36,961 bases of DNA from Steroidobacteraceae bacterium (GCA_025927665.1 JAICKZ010000001.1:1-36961); one strand, 5' to 3'; counted from the stretch's first letter, positions 8,622 through 16,916 are shown. Made by a program: numbers and translations. The notes: generated by a model from the letters alone, not told the origin.

Positions 8622-8648
8622 GAAAACGGGCGCAAGAAGCGCCCGTTC
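8622..8648 (-). terminator. Intrinsic terminator of the SmpA-like gene
   Basis: Read on the minus strand, AACGGGCGC and GCGCCCGTT form a nine-pair GC-rich stem around a five-base loop, followed directly by TTTTC. It lies about 40 bases after the stop at 8686 and immediately in front of the Sua5-type start. The T-run is short, so read-through into the Sua5-type gene is plausible. Confidence 0.75.
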
Positions 8649-8685
8649 TAGATAGATAATAATCGACCCAGTACTTAGATCAGAC

Positions 8686-9450
8686 TTAGGGGTAACCAGA
8701 CTCACCTGGATCAACCACTACCTCACGTACTCGATAGACACCGTTGTAGCGATTGACGTTTGAATACACAATGCGCCCCATACCTTTATACAAAGCGTAC
8801 ATACGCATCGTATCCTTACCGCGATAATTAAACGGCGCAAACGCCTTGCCAGTAATGTGGCCAGTGGTTGCAGTCGGTAGACCGATCAAGTCTTCTACTT
8901 CTTGCTGACTCATGCCTTCACGAATTTCACTTAAGTCATGACTACTGCGAGTGGCAGGTCGAGTGGATGCAACGGGTTTACCCACAGGCTTGCTTTCACT
9001 TACTGCTACACCACCTTCTTTGTAGTCATTCAAGTTAATGGAACCTACGACATAAGGCGCAACCTTCTTGGGCAGCTTGTCCGCAGATTTATCACAATAC
9101 TTGCGGGCTTTCCGATGAATATGGGACTTACTTACCTCAACCAACAATTCCTTGTAACGACCATTACCGGAATTACCCAATGCCTTGCACATCCATGAGA
9201 TCGAGTCGACGAAAACTTCACCATTGCCGCCACGCGTATAGTTTTGTGCCAACGCCTCAGCAGTCACATCCATTAATTCCTGATCGGTAATACCTTGATT
9301 AAATATTTCTTCAGCCGCATGTTGCATCGAACCCAATCCACCGCTTGCCAGCATCGTAGCGTAACGCTTGCCGCTGGCATCCAATGCAAAAACATTAACT
9401 GTAATCAACATCAATATCAGACAAGCAAGACTCATCAGTTTTTTGTTCAT
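8686..9450 (-). CDS. Secreted protein with C-terminal SmpA/OmlA-like domain
   Basis: The 254-residue protein begins with a signal peptide (MNKKLMSLACLILMLITVNVFA, residues 1-22 approximately) that lacks a lipobox Cys at the cut. Residues about 25-140 are helical and unrecognised. Residues about 165-250 resemble the SmpA/OmlA (BamE-like) fold: LSEIREGMSQQEVEDLIGLP, then beta strands ending in RMYALYKGMGRIVYSN. The GMSxxEVxxLLGxP element is the hallmark of that fold, which occurs in many periplasmic proteins besides BamE. Start ATG 9450 has GGTGGAG six bases upstream; the longer GTG start at 9462 lies in that site. A good terminator follows. Function unknown; a cell-envelope role is inferred. 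Confidence 0.75.
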   Translation of the reverse strand: MNKKLMSLACLILMLITVNVFALDASGKRYATMLASGGLGSMQHAAEEIFNQGITDQELMDVTAEALAQNYTRGGNGEVFVDSISWMCKALGNSGNGRYKELLVEVSKSHIHRKARKYCDKSADKLPKKVAPYVVGSINLNDYKEGGVAVSESKPVGKPVASTRPATRSSHDLSEIREGMSQQEVEDLIGLPTATTGHITGKAFAPFNYRGKDTMRMYALYKGMGRIVYSNVNRYNGVYRVREVVVDPGESGYP

Positions 9451-9589
9451 ACCATTCTCCACCTTTTTTATGCATTAATAACACTGAAAGAAAGGAACAG
9501 AAACCTACCTAAGAATTATTACATTCATTATCTTTCGCTCATGCGGCGCTTACCAATTTTGATCTTCCCCTTGAATATCGGACACCTGG

Positions 9590-9691
9590 TTAAGAGGCTT
9601 TGCATACATAAATCGAACTGCATGGGACTAAGTAACCTCGCGTTAAATGCAAGCGTTGCCGATTGTAATACACTTCAATCTGATACGCGGT
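9590..9691 (-). pseudogene. IS3-family transposase, C-terminal remnant
   Basis: About 33 codons read on the minus strand include QIEVYYNRQRLH, then TRGYLVP, before a TAA stop. The pattern (I/F)E.(F/Y)YN..R.H...GY..P is the conserved end of the IS3-family DDE integrase, just after the catalytic Glu region. The sequence upstream in the same frame shows no integrase features, and no terminal inverted repeats or orfA are visible. This is therefore a relic and not an active element. It indicates past insertion in this spacer. Confidence 0.65.
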
Positions 9692-9826
9692 TGTTCTACT
9701 CGATCGATCAACCTTTCCACGTGTTCGCGACACATGGCGGTGCGGCGTATTCTCATTACAATGATGCGGACTCGCAACGGTTGGCGCAGAAAGGCTGCAC
9801 TCGGTCACAAGTGTTACGACAACCAC

Positions 9827-9850
9827 CTACTGACAGGATGCTGTCAGTAG
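9827..9850. promoter_or_regulatory. Perfect 10-bp palindrome, four-base spacer
   Basis: CTACTGACAG at 9827-9836 and CTGTCAGTAG at 9841-9850 flank GATG. The symmetry and length fit a dimer-binding operator; a hairpin in RNA is the alternative, but no T-run follows on either strand. It lies about 250 bases upstream of the PfpI gene and 130 bases from the transposase relic. The binding factor is unknown. Confidence 0.45.
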
Positions 9851-10098
9851 CCTGCAGGTAGTATGTTCCGCAGCACATTATTTATTAGCGACAAGGCAGA
9901 TCGACAACAATTTCATGTAAGAAGTACCATGCTCATGCCGTAGGAGTGGCTCGCGACTGTCTGTTTTTATACTGCGGTGAGGGATCGTGTCGACGACAAT
10001 CTACCTCAATATCTTATTCATCTTTGCGCTGCGTTTCGCGATTGTTTGTATAACGCCCTCCATCCACATTCACTTGTCGAAATTAATTGGAGCATATT

Positions 10099-10728
10099 AT
10101 GAACGCAAAAATTATTTATTACTTTGTATTTGATGGTTTGGTGGACTATGAAGCGTCATATGCATTGGTTGCAATAAATAATCCGCAATTCCAGCGCGAG
10201 CCGAATGGCTACAAAGTAGTGGTGGTGAGTGAAACAACTATTCCGATCATCACCGCGGGCGGAGTGCATATCACTCCAGACGTGACACTTTCTGAAATTG
10301 ATACAAAGCAAGCGGCGATGCTAATCCTGCCTGGCGGTGCCAAATGGGAAAAGGGTGGAAATATGGAAGTGATCGATACTGCAAAAAAAATATTAAAGGA
10401 CGGTGGCGTCGTCGCCGCAATATGTGGAGCAACACTGGGTCTAGCGAAAGCAGGTTTGCTCGACAAGCGACAGCATACTAGTAATGCACCTGAATATCTT
10501 TCATCCAGCGGGTATCGAGGTGCTTCGAACTATGTGGATACGGACGCGATAACCGATTCAGGAATCATTACTGCAGGCGGTGTGTTTCCGACCGGGTTTG
10601 CTCGCGAAATCGCAGAAGCGTTGCAACTTTATGAAGCAGATGTCGCCGATGCTTGGTATCACCTCATCAAAACGGGTGACAAGAAATATTTCTTTGAACT
10701 GGTGCAACATGCTCAGCATACACATTAA
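10099..10728 (+). CDS. DJ-1/PfpI family protein
   Basis: The 209-residue protein has the DJ-1/PfpI (type 1 glutamine-amidotransferase-like) fold. The nucleophile elbow is AAICGATLGLA with C109. An acidic residue near the start (YEASYA) could form the usual Glu-Cys pair, and ILPGGAKWEKG is the strand preceding the active site. Members act as glyoxalase III, deglycase-like enzymes, chaperones or regulators; this one has no AraC domain, so it is a stand-alone protein. ATG 10099 has GGAG seven bases upstream, while an in-frame TTG at 10087 lies in that site. It converges on the inositol-monophosphatase-family gene. Substrate unknown. Confidence 0.88.
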   Translation: MNAKIIYYFVFDGLVDYEASYALVAINNPQFQREPNGYKVVVVSETTIPIITAGGVHITPDVTLSEIDTKQAAMLILPGGAKWEKGGNMEVIDTAKKILKDGGVVAAICGATLGLAKAGLLDKRQHTSNAPEYLSSSGYRGASNYVDTDAITDSGIITAGGVFPTGFAREIAEALQLYEADVADAWYHLIKTGDKKYFFELVQHAQHTH

Positions 10729-10772
10729 CAAATGGCGAAATCGCAAAGGAAACGGCTTAGACTCGTGAGTTC

Positions 10773-10793
10773 CACGCTCTTGCAACGAGCGTG
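10773..10793. terminator. Candidate hairpin between convergent genes
   Basis: CACGCTC and GAGCGTG form a seven-pair stem around TTGCAAC. It lies in the 119-base gap between the convergent PfpI and inositol-monophosphatase-family genes, where a bidirectional terminator is expected. No T-run is present, so the call is tentative. Confidence 0.35.
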
Positions 10794-10847
10794 CAATCAA
10801 TATGGACAGCACGTCTCATGCACGCGCCAATACTGCCACTCCATGCG

Positions 10848-11630
10848 TCAAGTGAAATGCAATGTCTCTTGAACGTGCGGATGTAAACGACCATTACTTG
10901 CCAAAACCGTGGTTGTATCGAGATTCACGGCTTTACCATCCAGTTGAGTAAATCGACCACCCGCCGCTTCAACAATCACCGACAATGCCGCGATGTCTAG
11001 AATATTGACATCAGATTCGATCACCAAATCAATCTTGCCAGCTGCTAACAAATGATAGTGCAAGAAATCGCCATAACCTCGAATGCGATTGGCACTAGCA
11101 ATCAATTTACCGTAATTAATCCACTGTGAACTTAGTGCGAGCGTTTTAAGATTGCCGCCCGAGATGGCACAAGCTGCAATCGAATCAATCTCACTGACCT
11201 TGATTTGCTTGTCATTCAACCAGGCACCTTTGCCCACTTCCGCATAAGCGAGTTCACCTCCATTTGCACCATAGACAGGAGCGGATGAAACGCCAACGAT
11301 GAGTTTGCCTCGATGCATTAATGCGATCTGTGTGGAGAACATCGGATATTCACGCACGAAAGCCTTGGTCCCATCAATAGGATCGACTAACCAAAGATAT
11401 TCGGCGTCGAGCCCTTGACTGCCGGTTTCCTCTCCATAAAAACCATGATCAGGAAAGCGTGTCGAGATCAGCTTGCGAATCACCTGTTCGGTTTCCACAT
11501 CTGCCTGCGTCACGGGTGACTTATCCGCTTTTATAGTAATCGCGATGTTTTGTTGATAGTAACGCCGCACCACATCGGCAGCTAAGCGCGCGGCATCCAA
11601 AGCGGTTGTCAAGAAAGGTGAGTGCATCAT
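10848..11630 (-). CDS. Inositol-monophosphatase-family phosphatase (HisN-like)
   Basis: The family motifs are present in order: KADKSPVTQADVETE, the metal ligand in FYGEETG, then WLVDPIDGTKAF, which carries two Asp metal ligands. Near the end the usual WD..A motif reads ILDIAAL; the Asp is kept but the Trp is Leu. The closest resemblance is to the HisN-type histidinol-phosphate phosphatases, although inositol-1-phosphate or PAP (CysQ) use cannot be excluded. I used ATG 11630 (about 260 residues, normal for the family). A longer form from GTG 11708 (286 residues) is possible, and neither start has a clear ribosome site. It diverges from the B12 riboswitch. No his genes are nearby. Confidence 0.85.
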   Translation of the reverse strand: MMHSPFLTTALDAARLAADVVRRYYQQNIAITIKADKSPVTQADVETEQVIRKLISTRFPDHGFYGEETGSQGLDAEYLWLVDPIDGTKAFVREYPMFSTQIALMHRGKLIVGVSSAPVYGANGGELAYAEVGKGAWLNDKQIKVSEIDSIAACAISGGNLKTLALSSQWINYGKLIASANRIRGYGDFLHYHLLAAGKIDLVIESDVNILDIAALSVIVEAAGGRFTQLDGKAVNLDTTTVLASNGRLHPHVQETLHFT

Positions 11631-11740
11631 GAAGAAATAACCAGCAACAGATTGATTCCACAACGCACAGCATAACCGATTCAATGTCCTTCTTGACACC
11701 ATCATCACTCTGCCCTACCGTGCGCGCGCCCTTTGGTGAT

Positions 11741-11948
11741 CACTTATCATAAAAGCAAGTGAGCACGGGAAGCCAGTGAATCATTACGACAATTCTGGCA
11801 CTGCCCCCGCAACGGTAATCGAGTAAAAATCGTATCTAGGAATTTTAAAGTTCCAGTCACTGCATCAACGATGTGGGAAGACGATGCGACCGAGCAATGT
11901 CATTAAGCTTGACAGACTCATTCGTAAGTCCGGAGACCGACCAATCGG
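11741..11948 (+). promoter_or_regulatory. Cobalamin riboswitch (B12 element)
   Basis: The leader of btuB has the conserved parts of the cobalamin aptamer in order: CACGGGAAGCCAGTGAATC, the B12 box CTGCCCCCGCAACGGTAA (11801-11818), CAGTCACTG, GTGGGAAG, and AAGTCCGGAGACCGACC near the 3' end (about 11926-11942). About 150 bases then separate it from the btuB start, enough for an expression platform that hides the ribosome site; no T-run hairpin is evident, so translational control is the likelier mode. It is expected to repress the downstream btuB-btuM-cobT-cobC-cobS genes when adenosylcobalamin is plentiful. The assignment by motif is strong; exact borders are estimates. Confidence 0.93.
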
Positions 11949-12098
11949 CTGGATGCGTGTCGTTGCGACGATCATCCATTCAACCTCGCGGTGGGCGATG
12001 GTGCGATCTCGTCTTGAATTCTTCATTGCGTGGTCTCGCTTCCCCCTGCGTTTTTATTAACCCAGTCCATACGGGCGAGTATGGGGAGCGTATTGTTA

Positions 12099-13940
12099 AT
12101 GTTCATTCGTGTTGCTGCGGCGATGACCGCTTGTTTGTCATGTGTTGCTGTTGTTGCTGATCAAAATGATTCTGACAATGCACTGGATACGGTGGTGGTG
12201 ACTGCCAGTCGTGTTGAACAACCTGTCAGCAATGTCATTGGCTCTGTCACGGTAATTGATCGAAAAGAAATCGAACGCCGTCAACCACAGTCGTTGCAAG
12301 ATCTATTGCGTGGTGAAGCAGGTATTGATATCTACAACAACGGTGGTCTTGGTAAAGCTAGCGACATTTTTATGCGTGGCGGCAATACCGCACAAACATT
12401 GATTCTGGTAGATGGTGAACGGCTCGGTTCTGCAGCCAACGGCACCACCGCAATTCAATTTATCCCGATTGACCAAATCGAACGTGTAGAAATTGTGCGC
12501 GGCCCACGTTCGAGTCTGTATGGCTCAGACGCCATTGGCGGTGTGATTCAGATTTTTACCCGTAAAGCCAGTGGTGTGGATGCATCCATTGGCTATGGCT
12601 ACCACGACACTCAGAGTTACTCCACAGCCATGGGCTATTACCACGATGGTTGGCGCATGAATTTCACCGGCAACTATAAGCAAAGCAATGGCTACAACAC
12701 TTGCCGTGCTAATTTGCATGCTGGTTGTTTTACCGATGAACCCGACGATGATGGTTTTCGCAACACCTCTGCATCCACGCATTTGGGTTATGCCTTTGGT
12801 AACAAAGCTGATGTCGAGATCCATGATTTATACAGCACGGGTTATACCGAGTTCGATGGCTTTATCAACCAAGGACGATTCACCGAACACGCTCCAGGTA
12901 TCAAGTTAAAACTTATGCCCATTGATAAATTGACAGTCACACTGACTGGCAGTATCACTCACGATAACCAAGACAACTTTAACAACGCGACGTTTCTAAG
13001 TCGTTTCAACACCGAAAAGCACAACGCTTCATTGCTGAGTGATTGGACGATAAACGCAAGCAACACTGTAATGCTCGGTGTCGATTACTTGCGGGATCAC
13101 ATTGACACGGTGGTCGATTCCACTGATCCAACGCAAACATTCGCTGTAACCCGTCGCAACAGCCATGGTGTATTTGCAGAATATCTTGGTACGTTTGGCA
13201 GCGAAGAATTTTCCGCCTCATTACGCAGCGATAACAGCAATCAATATGGCACCCACAACACCGGCGATGCCGGCTGGAAGTGGCGCGTCATCGATAAATT
13301 GTTGTCATTGAATGCAGGTTATGGTCAAGCGTTCCATGCACCTACATTCAACGATTTGTACTATCCTTTTGGTTCCGGCAATCCAAGGCTAAGACCAGAA
13401 AGCTCACGAAACGTGGAAGTGGGCGCATCAGGTGATCTGGCTTTTATGAACTGGTCCATTCAGGCTTATGAAAATCGTGTCAAGGACTTAATTGCGCTCG
13501 ATAGCAGTTTTTTCCCCGTCAATACGGATGCACGAATGCGTGGTGTAGAGCTAACCACTAAAGCTAACTGGAATAAATTTAACACCGCAGTCAACTATAC
13601 CTGGCTTGACCCACGCAGCCGTCAGCAAGGCGAAAACTACAACAAGATATTGACGCGTCGTGCGAGACAATCAGGCCGTGTCGAGATGGGATATAATTTT
13701 TTCATGTGGCAATTCAATAGTATTGTCAATGTTGTCGGACCACGGTTTGATGACCTTGCCAACACTCAGCGCCTGGGTGGTTATACAACCATTGACTTCA
13801 ACACATCAGTTGTAATTCATAAAGACTATTTCATTCAACTCAAGTTGAACAATGTACTCGATCGTCGCTATGAAACGGCGCAGTACTTTAATCAAGAAGG
13901 CCGCAGTGTTTATCTAACATTGCATTATCAACATAAATAG
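12099..13940 (+). CDS. btuB: TonB-dependent vitamin B12 receptor
   Basis: This 613-residue protein has a signal peptide (about residues 1-21), then the Ton box DTVVVTAS, matching the E. coli BtuB DTLVVTA. A plug domain follows (RRQPQSLQDLLRGEAGIDI, IEIVRGP-like ERVEIVRGPRSSLYGSDAIG), then a 22-strand barrel ending in VYLTLHYQHK. It moves cobalamin across the outer membrane using TonB energy. The riboswitch directly upstream and the B12 genes downstream make BtuB much likelier than a siderophore receptor. I chose ATG 12099 because GGGGAG lies ten bases upstream and it gives a compact signal peptide; in-frame starts at 12030 and 12081 exist. btuM follows after 11 bases. Confidence 0.95.
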   Translation: MFIRVAAAMTACLSCVAVVADQNDSDNALDTVVVTASRVEQPVSNVIGSVTVIDRKEIERRQPQSLQDLLRGEAGIDIYNNGGLGKASDIFMRGGNTAQTLILVDGERLGSAANGTTAIQFIPIDQIERVEIVRGPRSSLYGSDAIGGVIQIFTRKASGVDASIGYGYHDTQSYSTAMGYYHDGWRMNFTGNYKQSNGYNTCRANLHAGCFTDEPDDDGFRNTSASTHLGYAFGNKADVEIHDLYSTGYTEFDGFINQGRFTEHAPGIKLKLMPIDKLTVTLTGSITHDNQDNFNNATFLSRFNTEKHNASLLSDWTINASNTVMLGVDYLRDHIDTVVDSTDPTQTFAVTRRNSHGVFAEYLGTFGSEEFSASLRSDNSNQYGTHNTGDAGWKWRVIDKLLSLNAGYGQAFHAPTFNDLYYPFGSGNPRLRPESSRNVEVGASGDLAFMNWSIQAYENRVKDLIALDSSFFPVNTDARMRGVELTTKANWNKFNTAVNYTWLDPRSRQQGENYNKILTRRARQSGRVEMGYNFFMWQFNSIVNVVGPRFDDLANTQRLGGYTTIDFNTSVVIHKDYFIQLKLNNVLDRRYETAQYFNQEGRSVYLTLHYQHK

Positions 13941-13951
13941 AGAAACAGAAT

Positions 13952-14527
13952 ATGAACAACACGGTAACTAATACAAAACGTGACTGGGTTATTGGTATCA
14001 CGCTGCTGGTGATACTGGTCATCACTCGTTCAGACCATTTTGGTTCCAGTATTAAACTGCCAGATGCAAGCTGGGCTTTATTTTGGTTAAGTGGTGCATT
14101 GACAATACGCTGGTGGTGGACTGCAATCTTGATGATGACCGCTGCAATAGTGGACTATGTTGCCATCAATCATGGCGTCAGCAGCTATTGCGTCACCGCT
14201 GCTTATCCATTCTTGATACCCGCATATTTATCACTATGGAGCATGGGACGTTGGGCTAGTCAATCACTTGATATTGAATGGCGATCATTGTTGCGTGTCA
14301 TCGTGTCAGTACTCAATGGTGTGACGCTTGCATTCATCATCAGCAATTACAGTTTCTATACCTTCTCGGGAAAATTCGCGGCACTCACTCCATTGCAATA
14401 TACGCAAGCAACGATGCAGTATTGGCCAGTGTACTTATTGCACACCACAATTTACATCGCGATAGGATTATTGGTGCGATTTGTTATTCGAGCATCTCAT
14501 AGTGCATTGGCACAGACGCGGGCATGA
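13952..14527 (+). CDS. btuM: BtuM-type cobalamin transporter (solitary ECF S-component-like)
   Basis: The 191-residue protein has about six membrane helices (roughly residues 12-25, 40-52, 55-74, 80-98, 110-135 and 155-182). It keeps Cys at position 80 (GVSSYCVTAAYPFLIP). From memory, BtuM of Thiobacillus denitrificans is a similar-size inner-membrane protein whose Cys80 coordinates cobalt and removes cyanide from cyanocobalamin, working without an ECF energising module. Length, cysteine position and the place between btuB and cobT all agree. The start is ATG 13952, 11 bases after btuB, and its stop overlaps the cobT start (ATGA). Homology rests on these features rather than alignment. A different ECF S-component is the main alternative. 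Confidence 0.85.
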   Translation: MNNTVTNTKRDWVIGITLLVILVITRSDHFGSSIKLPDASWALFWLSGALTIRWWWTAILMMTAAIVDYVAINHGVSSYCVTAAYPFLIPAYLSLWSMGRWASQSLDIEWRSLLRVIVSVLNGVTLAFIISNYSFYTFSGKFAALTPLQYTQATMQYWPVYLLHTTIYIAIGLLVRFVIRASHSALAQTRA

Positions 14528-15561
14528 GCTTCACTATTCCATCACCTGATGTTGCATTTTATGAATCAGCTCGAGCGCGACAGGATCAGCTGATCAAACC
14601 AACAGGCGCATTGGGCAGGCTTGAGGACATAGCATGCTGGTTTGCAGCGCGTCAGCGACGCACTATTCCTTCTGCGTTAACGCCTGGCATCACGGTGTTT
14701 GCAGCAGATCATGGCGTGGCCCAGCATAACGTCTCTGCGTATCCCGCCAGCGTAACGCAAGCGATGCTCAGTACATTATCCAATGGCCAAGCAGCCATTG
14801 CGGTATTGGCTCGTGACATCAATGCAATGTACGCCGTGGTTGATGTAGGCGTCGCTGGCGAACCCAGCAAGACTCAGAACATACATAACGAGCGCATTGC
14901 AACGGGTACAGCTGATCTCAGTACGCAAGCTGCGATGACGATTGCGCAAGCCGAGCAAGCCATTGCCATCGGTAGACAACATGCCACTCAAATGATCAAT
15001 GGTGGTGCTGATTTGTTGATTGCAGGTGAAGTTGGCATTGGCAATACCACTTCTGCTGCATGCCTGATTGCCGCCACCACTCAACTGGATGCAGGTGTCT
15101 TAGTGGGCAACGGCACGGGTCTTGATGCCAAAGGTCGCGCGCATAAATTGACTATAGTACGTCGCGCATTGAGTCGCGTGGCTTCAACACAGACGTTATC
15201 GTCAATACAATTGTTGAGCGAGTTGGGCGGTTTTGAAATTGCAGCGATGACGGGTTATTACCTGCAAGCATCCAGCATGGGCGTACCTGTGTTGCTGGAT
15301 GGATATATTTCAACTGCGGCTGCATTATTGGCCACTCGCATTGAGCCGATGACACGTGAATGGATGCTGGCAGCGCATCAATCTGCAGAATTGGGTCATG
15401 CACTGGCGCTTGAACATCTACGGCTCCGTCCCTTATTTAACTTGAATATGCGATTGGGCGAAGGCAGTGGCGCCGCAATTGCAGTGCCTTTAATTCAAAC
15501 GGCGCTGCGATTGCATCGCGAAATGGCCACCTTCGCTGAAGCGGGCGTGCCTGGAGCTTAA
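14524..15561 (+). CDS. cobT: Nicotinate-nucleotide--dimethylbenzimidazole phosphoribosyltransferase
   Basis: The 345-residue cytoplasmic enzyme activates the lower ligand: it transfers phosphoribose from nicotinate mononucleotide to 5,6-dimethylbenzimidazole, giving alpha-ribazole phosphate. Family marks are LTKPxGALGRLE-like IKPTGALGRLEDIA near residue 20, VFAADHGVAQHNVSAYP (about 59-75), GEVGIGNTTSAA, and the C-terminal MRLGEGSGAAIAVPL containing the catalytic Glu. Length fits the family (about 350). The ATG overlaps the btuM stop by four bases, giving translational coupling. The product is the substrate for CobC and CobS, encoded next. Confidence 0.97.
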   Translation: MSFTIPSPDVAFYESARARQDQLIKPTGALGRLEDIACWFAARQRRTIPSALTPGITVFAADHGVAQHNVSAYPASVTQAMLSTLSNGQAAIAVLARDINAMYAVVDVGVAGEPSKTQNIHNERIATGTADLSTQAAMTIAQAEQAIAIGRQHATQMINGGADLLIAGEVGIGNTTSAACLIAATTQLDAGVLVGNGTGLDAKGRAHKLTIVRRALSRVASTQTLSSIQLLSELGGFEIAAMTGYYLQASSMGVPVLLDGYISTAAALLATRIEPMTREWMLAAHQSAELGHALALEHLRLRPLFNLNMRLGEGSGAAIAVPLIQTALRLHREMATFAEAGVPGA

Positions 15562-15565
15562 TTCC

Positions 15566-16159
15566 ATGCTGATCAGTCTTATCAGACATGGCGAAGTCAA
15601 CGGGCGTGCCCAAGTACTGCGTGGTCGAAGTGATGATGCGTTGAGCCAACATGGCGAACAGCAAATGCACGACATGGTTGCAACATTGCATACTGACATG
15701 ACTGCGATCGCCTGTTCACCATTACAACGCTGCCGCACGTTTGCTGAGGAATTAAGCCAGCAATCTAAACTGCCACTGCATATCATTGATGAGCTACGTG
15801 AAATCAATTTTGGTGAATGGGAAAATTTGACGCTTGCTGAGGCAGAAGCACGCGATCCGGATTGTTATCACCTGTTTAAACATCAAACCGAACTGTGGCA
15901 GCCTCCCGGTGGCGAACCGTATGCGGTATTTCGTCAGCGCATCAGAGAAGCTTTACTGCAAATCAGAAACATTAATACATCGCATCTATTGGTGGTCACC
16001 CATGGTGGTGTCATTCGTGCATTGATTGCGGAGTGTTTACAGTTGAGTCCTGCCAGTGCCGCTCGCATTGGCATTCCATTAGCAGGCTTGTGCCAACTGT
16101 GGATCGATGAGCATAGTAGTAGCCTGTTGCGTCTACACTGGCTTAACCAATCTTGCTGA
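15566..16159 (+). CDS. cobC: Alpha-ribazole phosphatase, histidine phosphatase family
   Basis: The 197-residue protein opens with LIRHGEVN, the phosphohistidine RHG motif, and has LREINFGEWEN and VVTHGGVIRAL with the second catalytic His. It is a branch-1 histidine phosphatase. Alone this family includes many phosphoglycerate-mutase-like enzymes, but the position between cobT (4 bases upstream) and cobS (7 bases downstream) makes CobC the likely identity. It removes phosphate from alpha-ribazole 5'-phosphate or from adenosylcobalamin 5'-phosphate in the nucleotide-loop pathway. The start ATG 15566 is unambiguous. Confidence 0.92.
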   Translation: MLISLIRHGEVNGRAQVLRGRSDDALSQHGEQQMHDMVATLHTDMTAIACSPLQRCRTFAEELSQQSKLPLHIIDELREINFGEWENLTLAEAEARDPDCYHLFKHQTELWQPPGGEPYAVFRQRIREALLQIRNINTSHLLVVTHGGVIRALIAECLQLSPASAARIGIPLAGLCQLWIDEHSSSLLRLHWLNQSC

Positions 16160-16166
16160 GCATGCA

Positions 16167-16916
16167 ATGCGTCAATTGATTCTTGCAATTCAGTTTCTGA
16201 CGCGCCTGCCCACGCCACAGATAAAAAACTTTACCAAGCAGGAATTATCCAGCACAGCCCCATGGTTTCCAATAGTCGGTATCATTGTTGGATTATTCGT
16301 TACATCACTGGTAACGCTGGGCACCTATGTTGATGTTTGGCTGGGTGCGCTGCTGGGTTTGATTACCTGGGTTTGGATAACAGGTGCGTTACACCTCGAC
16401 GGGCTTGCCGATTTAAGTGATGCACTGGGTGCCGCGCATCGCGATCCACAACGCTTCCTGCAAGTGATGCGCGATCCGCATGTCGGAAGCTTTGGTGTCA
16501 TTGCGTTACTCATGTTATTGATGAGCAAATTGATTCTGCTGCAATTGATCATCACGCATCATTTGTTGAACTGGTGCTTGTTACCATTGATTTGCGCATG
16601 GTCACGACTGGGTGCGATTGCATGGTCTGCATGGTTACCGTCTTTATCAAGTGGTAGTGCAGAAGTATTTGCATGGCAAATCCGCAAGCCGATGATTGTT
16701 GTGAATACGCTCATCTTGTTTGTAATCAGTGCTTTGTTTTCGCCAGCGTTGTTAGTTTCACCGTTGATACTGTTTATATGGTGGTGTTTCTTACGCTATC
16801 GTCTTGGTGGTATGACTGGAGATTGTCTGGGTGCAGGCATTGAAATCACTGAAACTATCCTGTTGTTGACCACACTATGTATGCCAATTGTATTCAAGCC
16901 ATGGACTTTAACGTGA
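16167..16916 (+). CDS. cobS: Adenosylcobinamide-GDP ribazoletransferase (cobalamin synthase)
   Basis: The 249-residue integral membrane enzyme joins adenosylcobinamide-GDP and alpha-ribazole (phosphate), the last assembly step of cobalamin. It has FLTRLPTP near the start, the acidic loop LHLDGLADLSDALG, then DPQRFLQVMRDPHVGSFG, which carry the metal-binding acidic residues. Multiple hydrophobic helices fill the rest. I chose ATG 16167, which gives the usual MRxLILAIQFLTRLP start; a longer frame begins inside cobC. Its 3' end overlaps the 3' end of the oppositely oriented cobU by 23 bases, so no terminator can sit between them. Confidence 0.95.
   Translation: MRQLILAIQFLTRLPTPQIKNFTKQELSSTAPWFPIVGIIVGLFVTSLVTLGTYVDVWLGALLGLITWVWITGALHLDGLADLSDALGAAHRDPQRFLQVMRDPHVGSFGVIALLMLLMSKLILLQLIITHHLLNWCLLPLICAWSRLGAIAWSAWLPSLSSGSAEVFAWQIRKPMIVVNTLILFVISALFSPALLVSPLILFIWWCFLRYRLGGMTGDCLGAGIEITETILLLTTLCMPIVFKPWTLT

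Larger units (their letters stand above)
9451..10098. other. 648-base region without an intact gene
   Basis: It contains a decayed IS3-type transposase tail (9590-9691), a perfect hairpin (9827-9850) and a short stretch around 9939-9958 (GTAGGAGTGGCTCGCGACTG) that vaguely resembles REP elements of the GTAGGAGCGGCTT type. No ORF here has a recognisable product apart from the fragment. Promoters for the divergent SmpA-like and PfpI genes must lie at its two ends. Confidence 0.6.

Noticed and set aside
9295..9861. Long plus-strand frame of 188 codons
   Set aside because: It overlaps the secreted SmpA-like gene on the other strand and the transposase relic, shows no family features and has no ribosome site.
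9939..9958. GTAGGAGTGGCTCGCGACTG resembling REP elements
   Set aside because: Only a partial match to a remembered pattern, a single copy, and no second arm.
11873..12160. 95-codon frame in the btuB leader
   Set aside because: It lies across the riboswitch aptamer and the btuB signal peptide; its sequence is explained by RNA structure.
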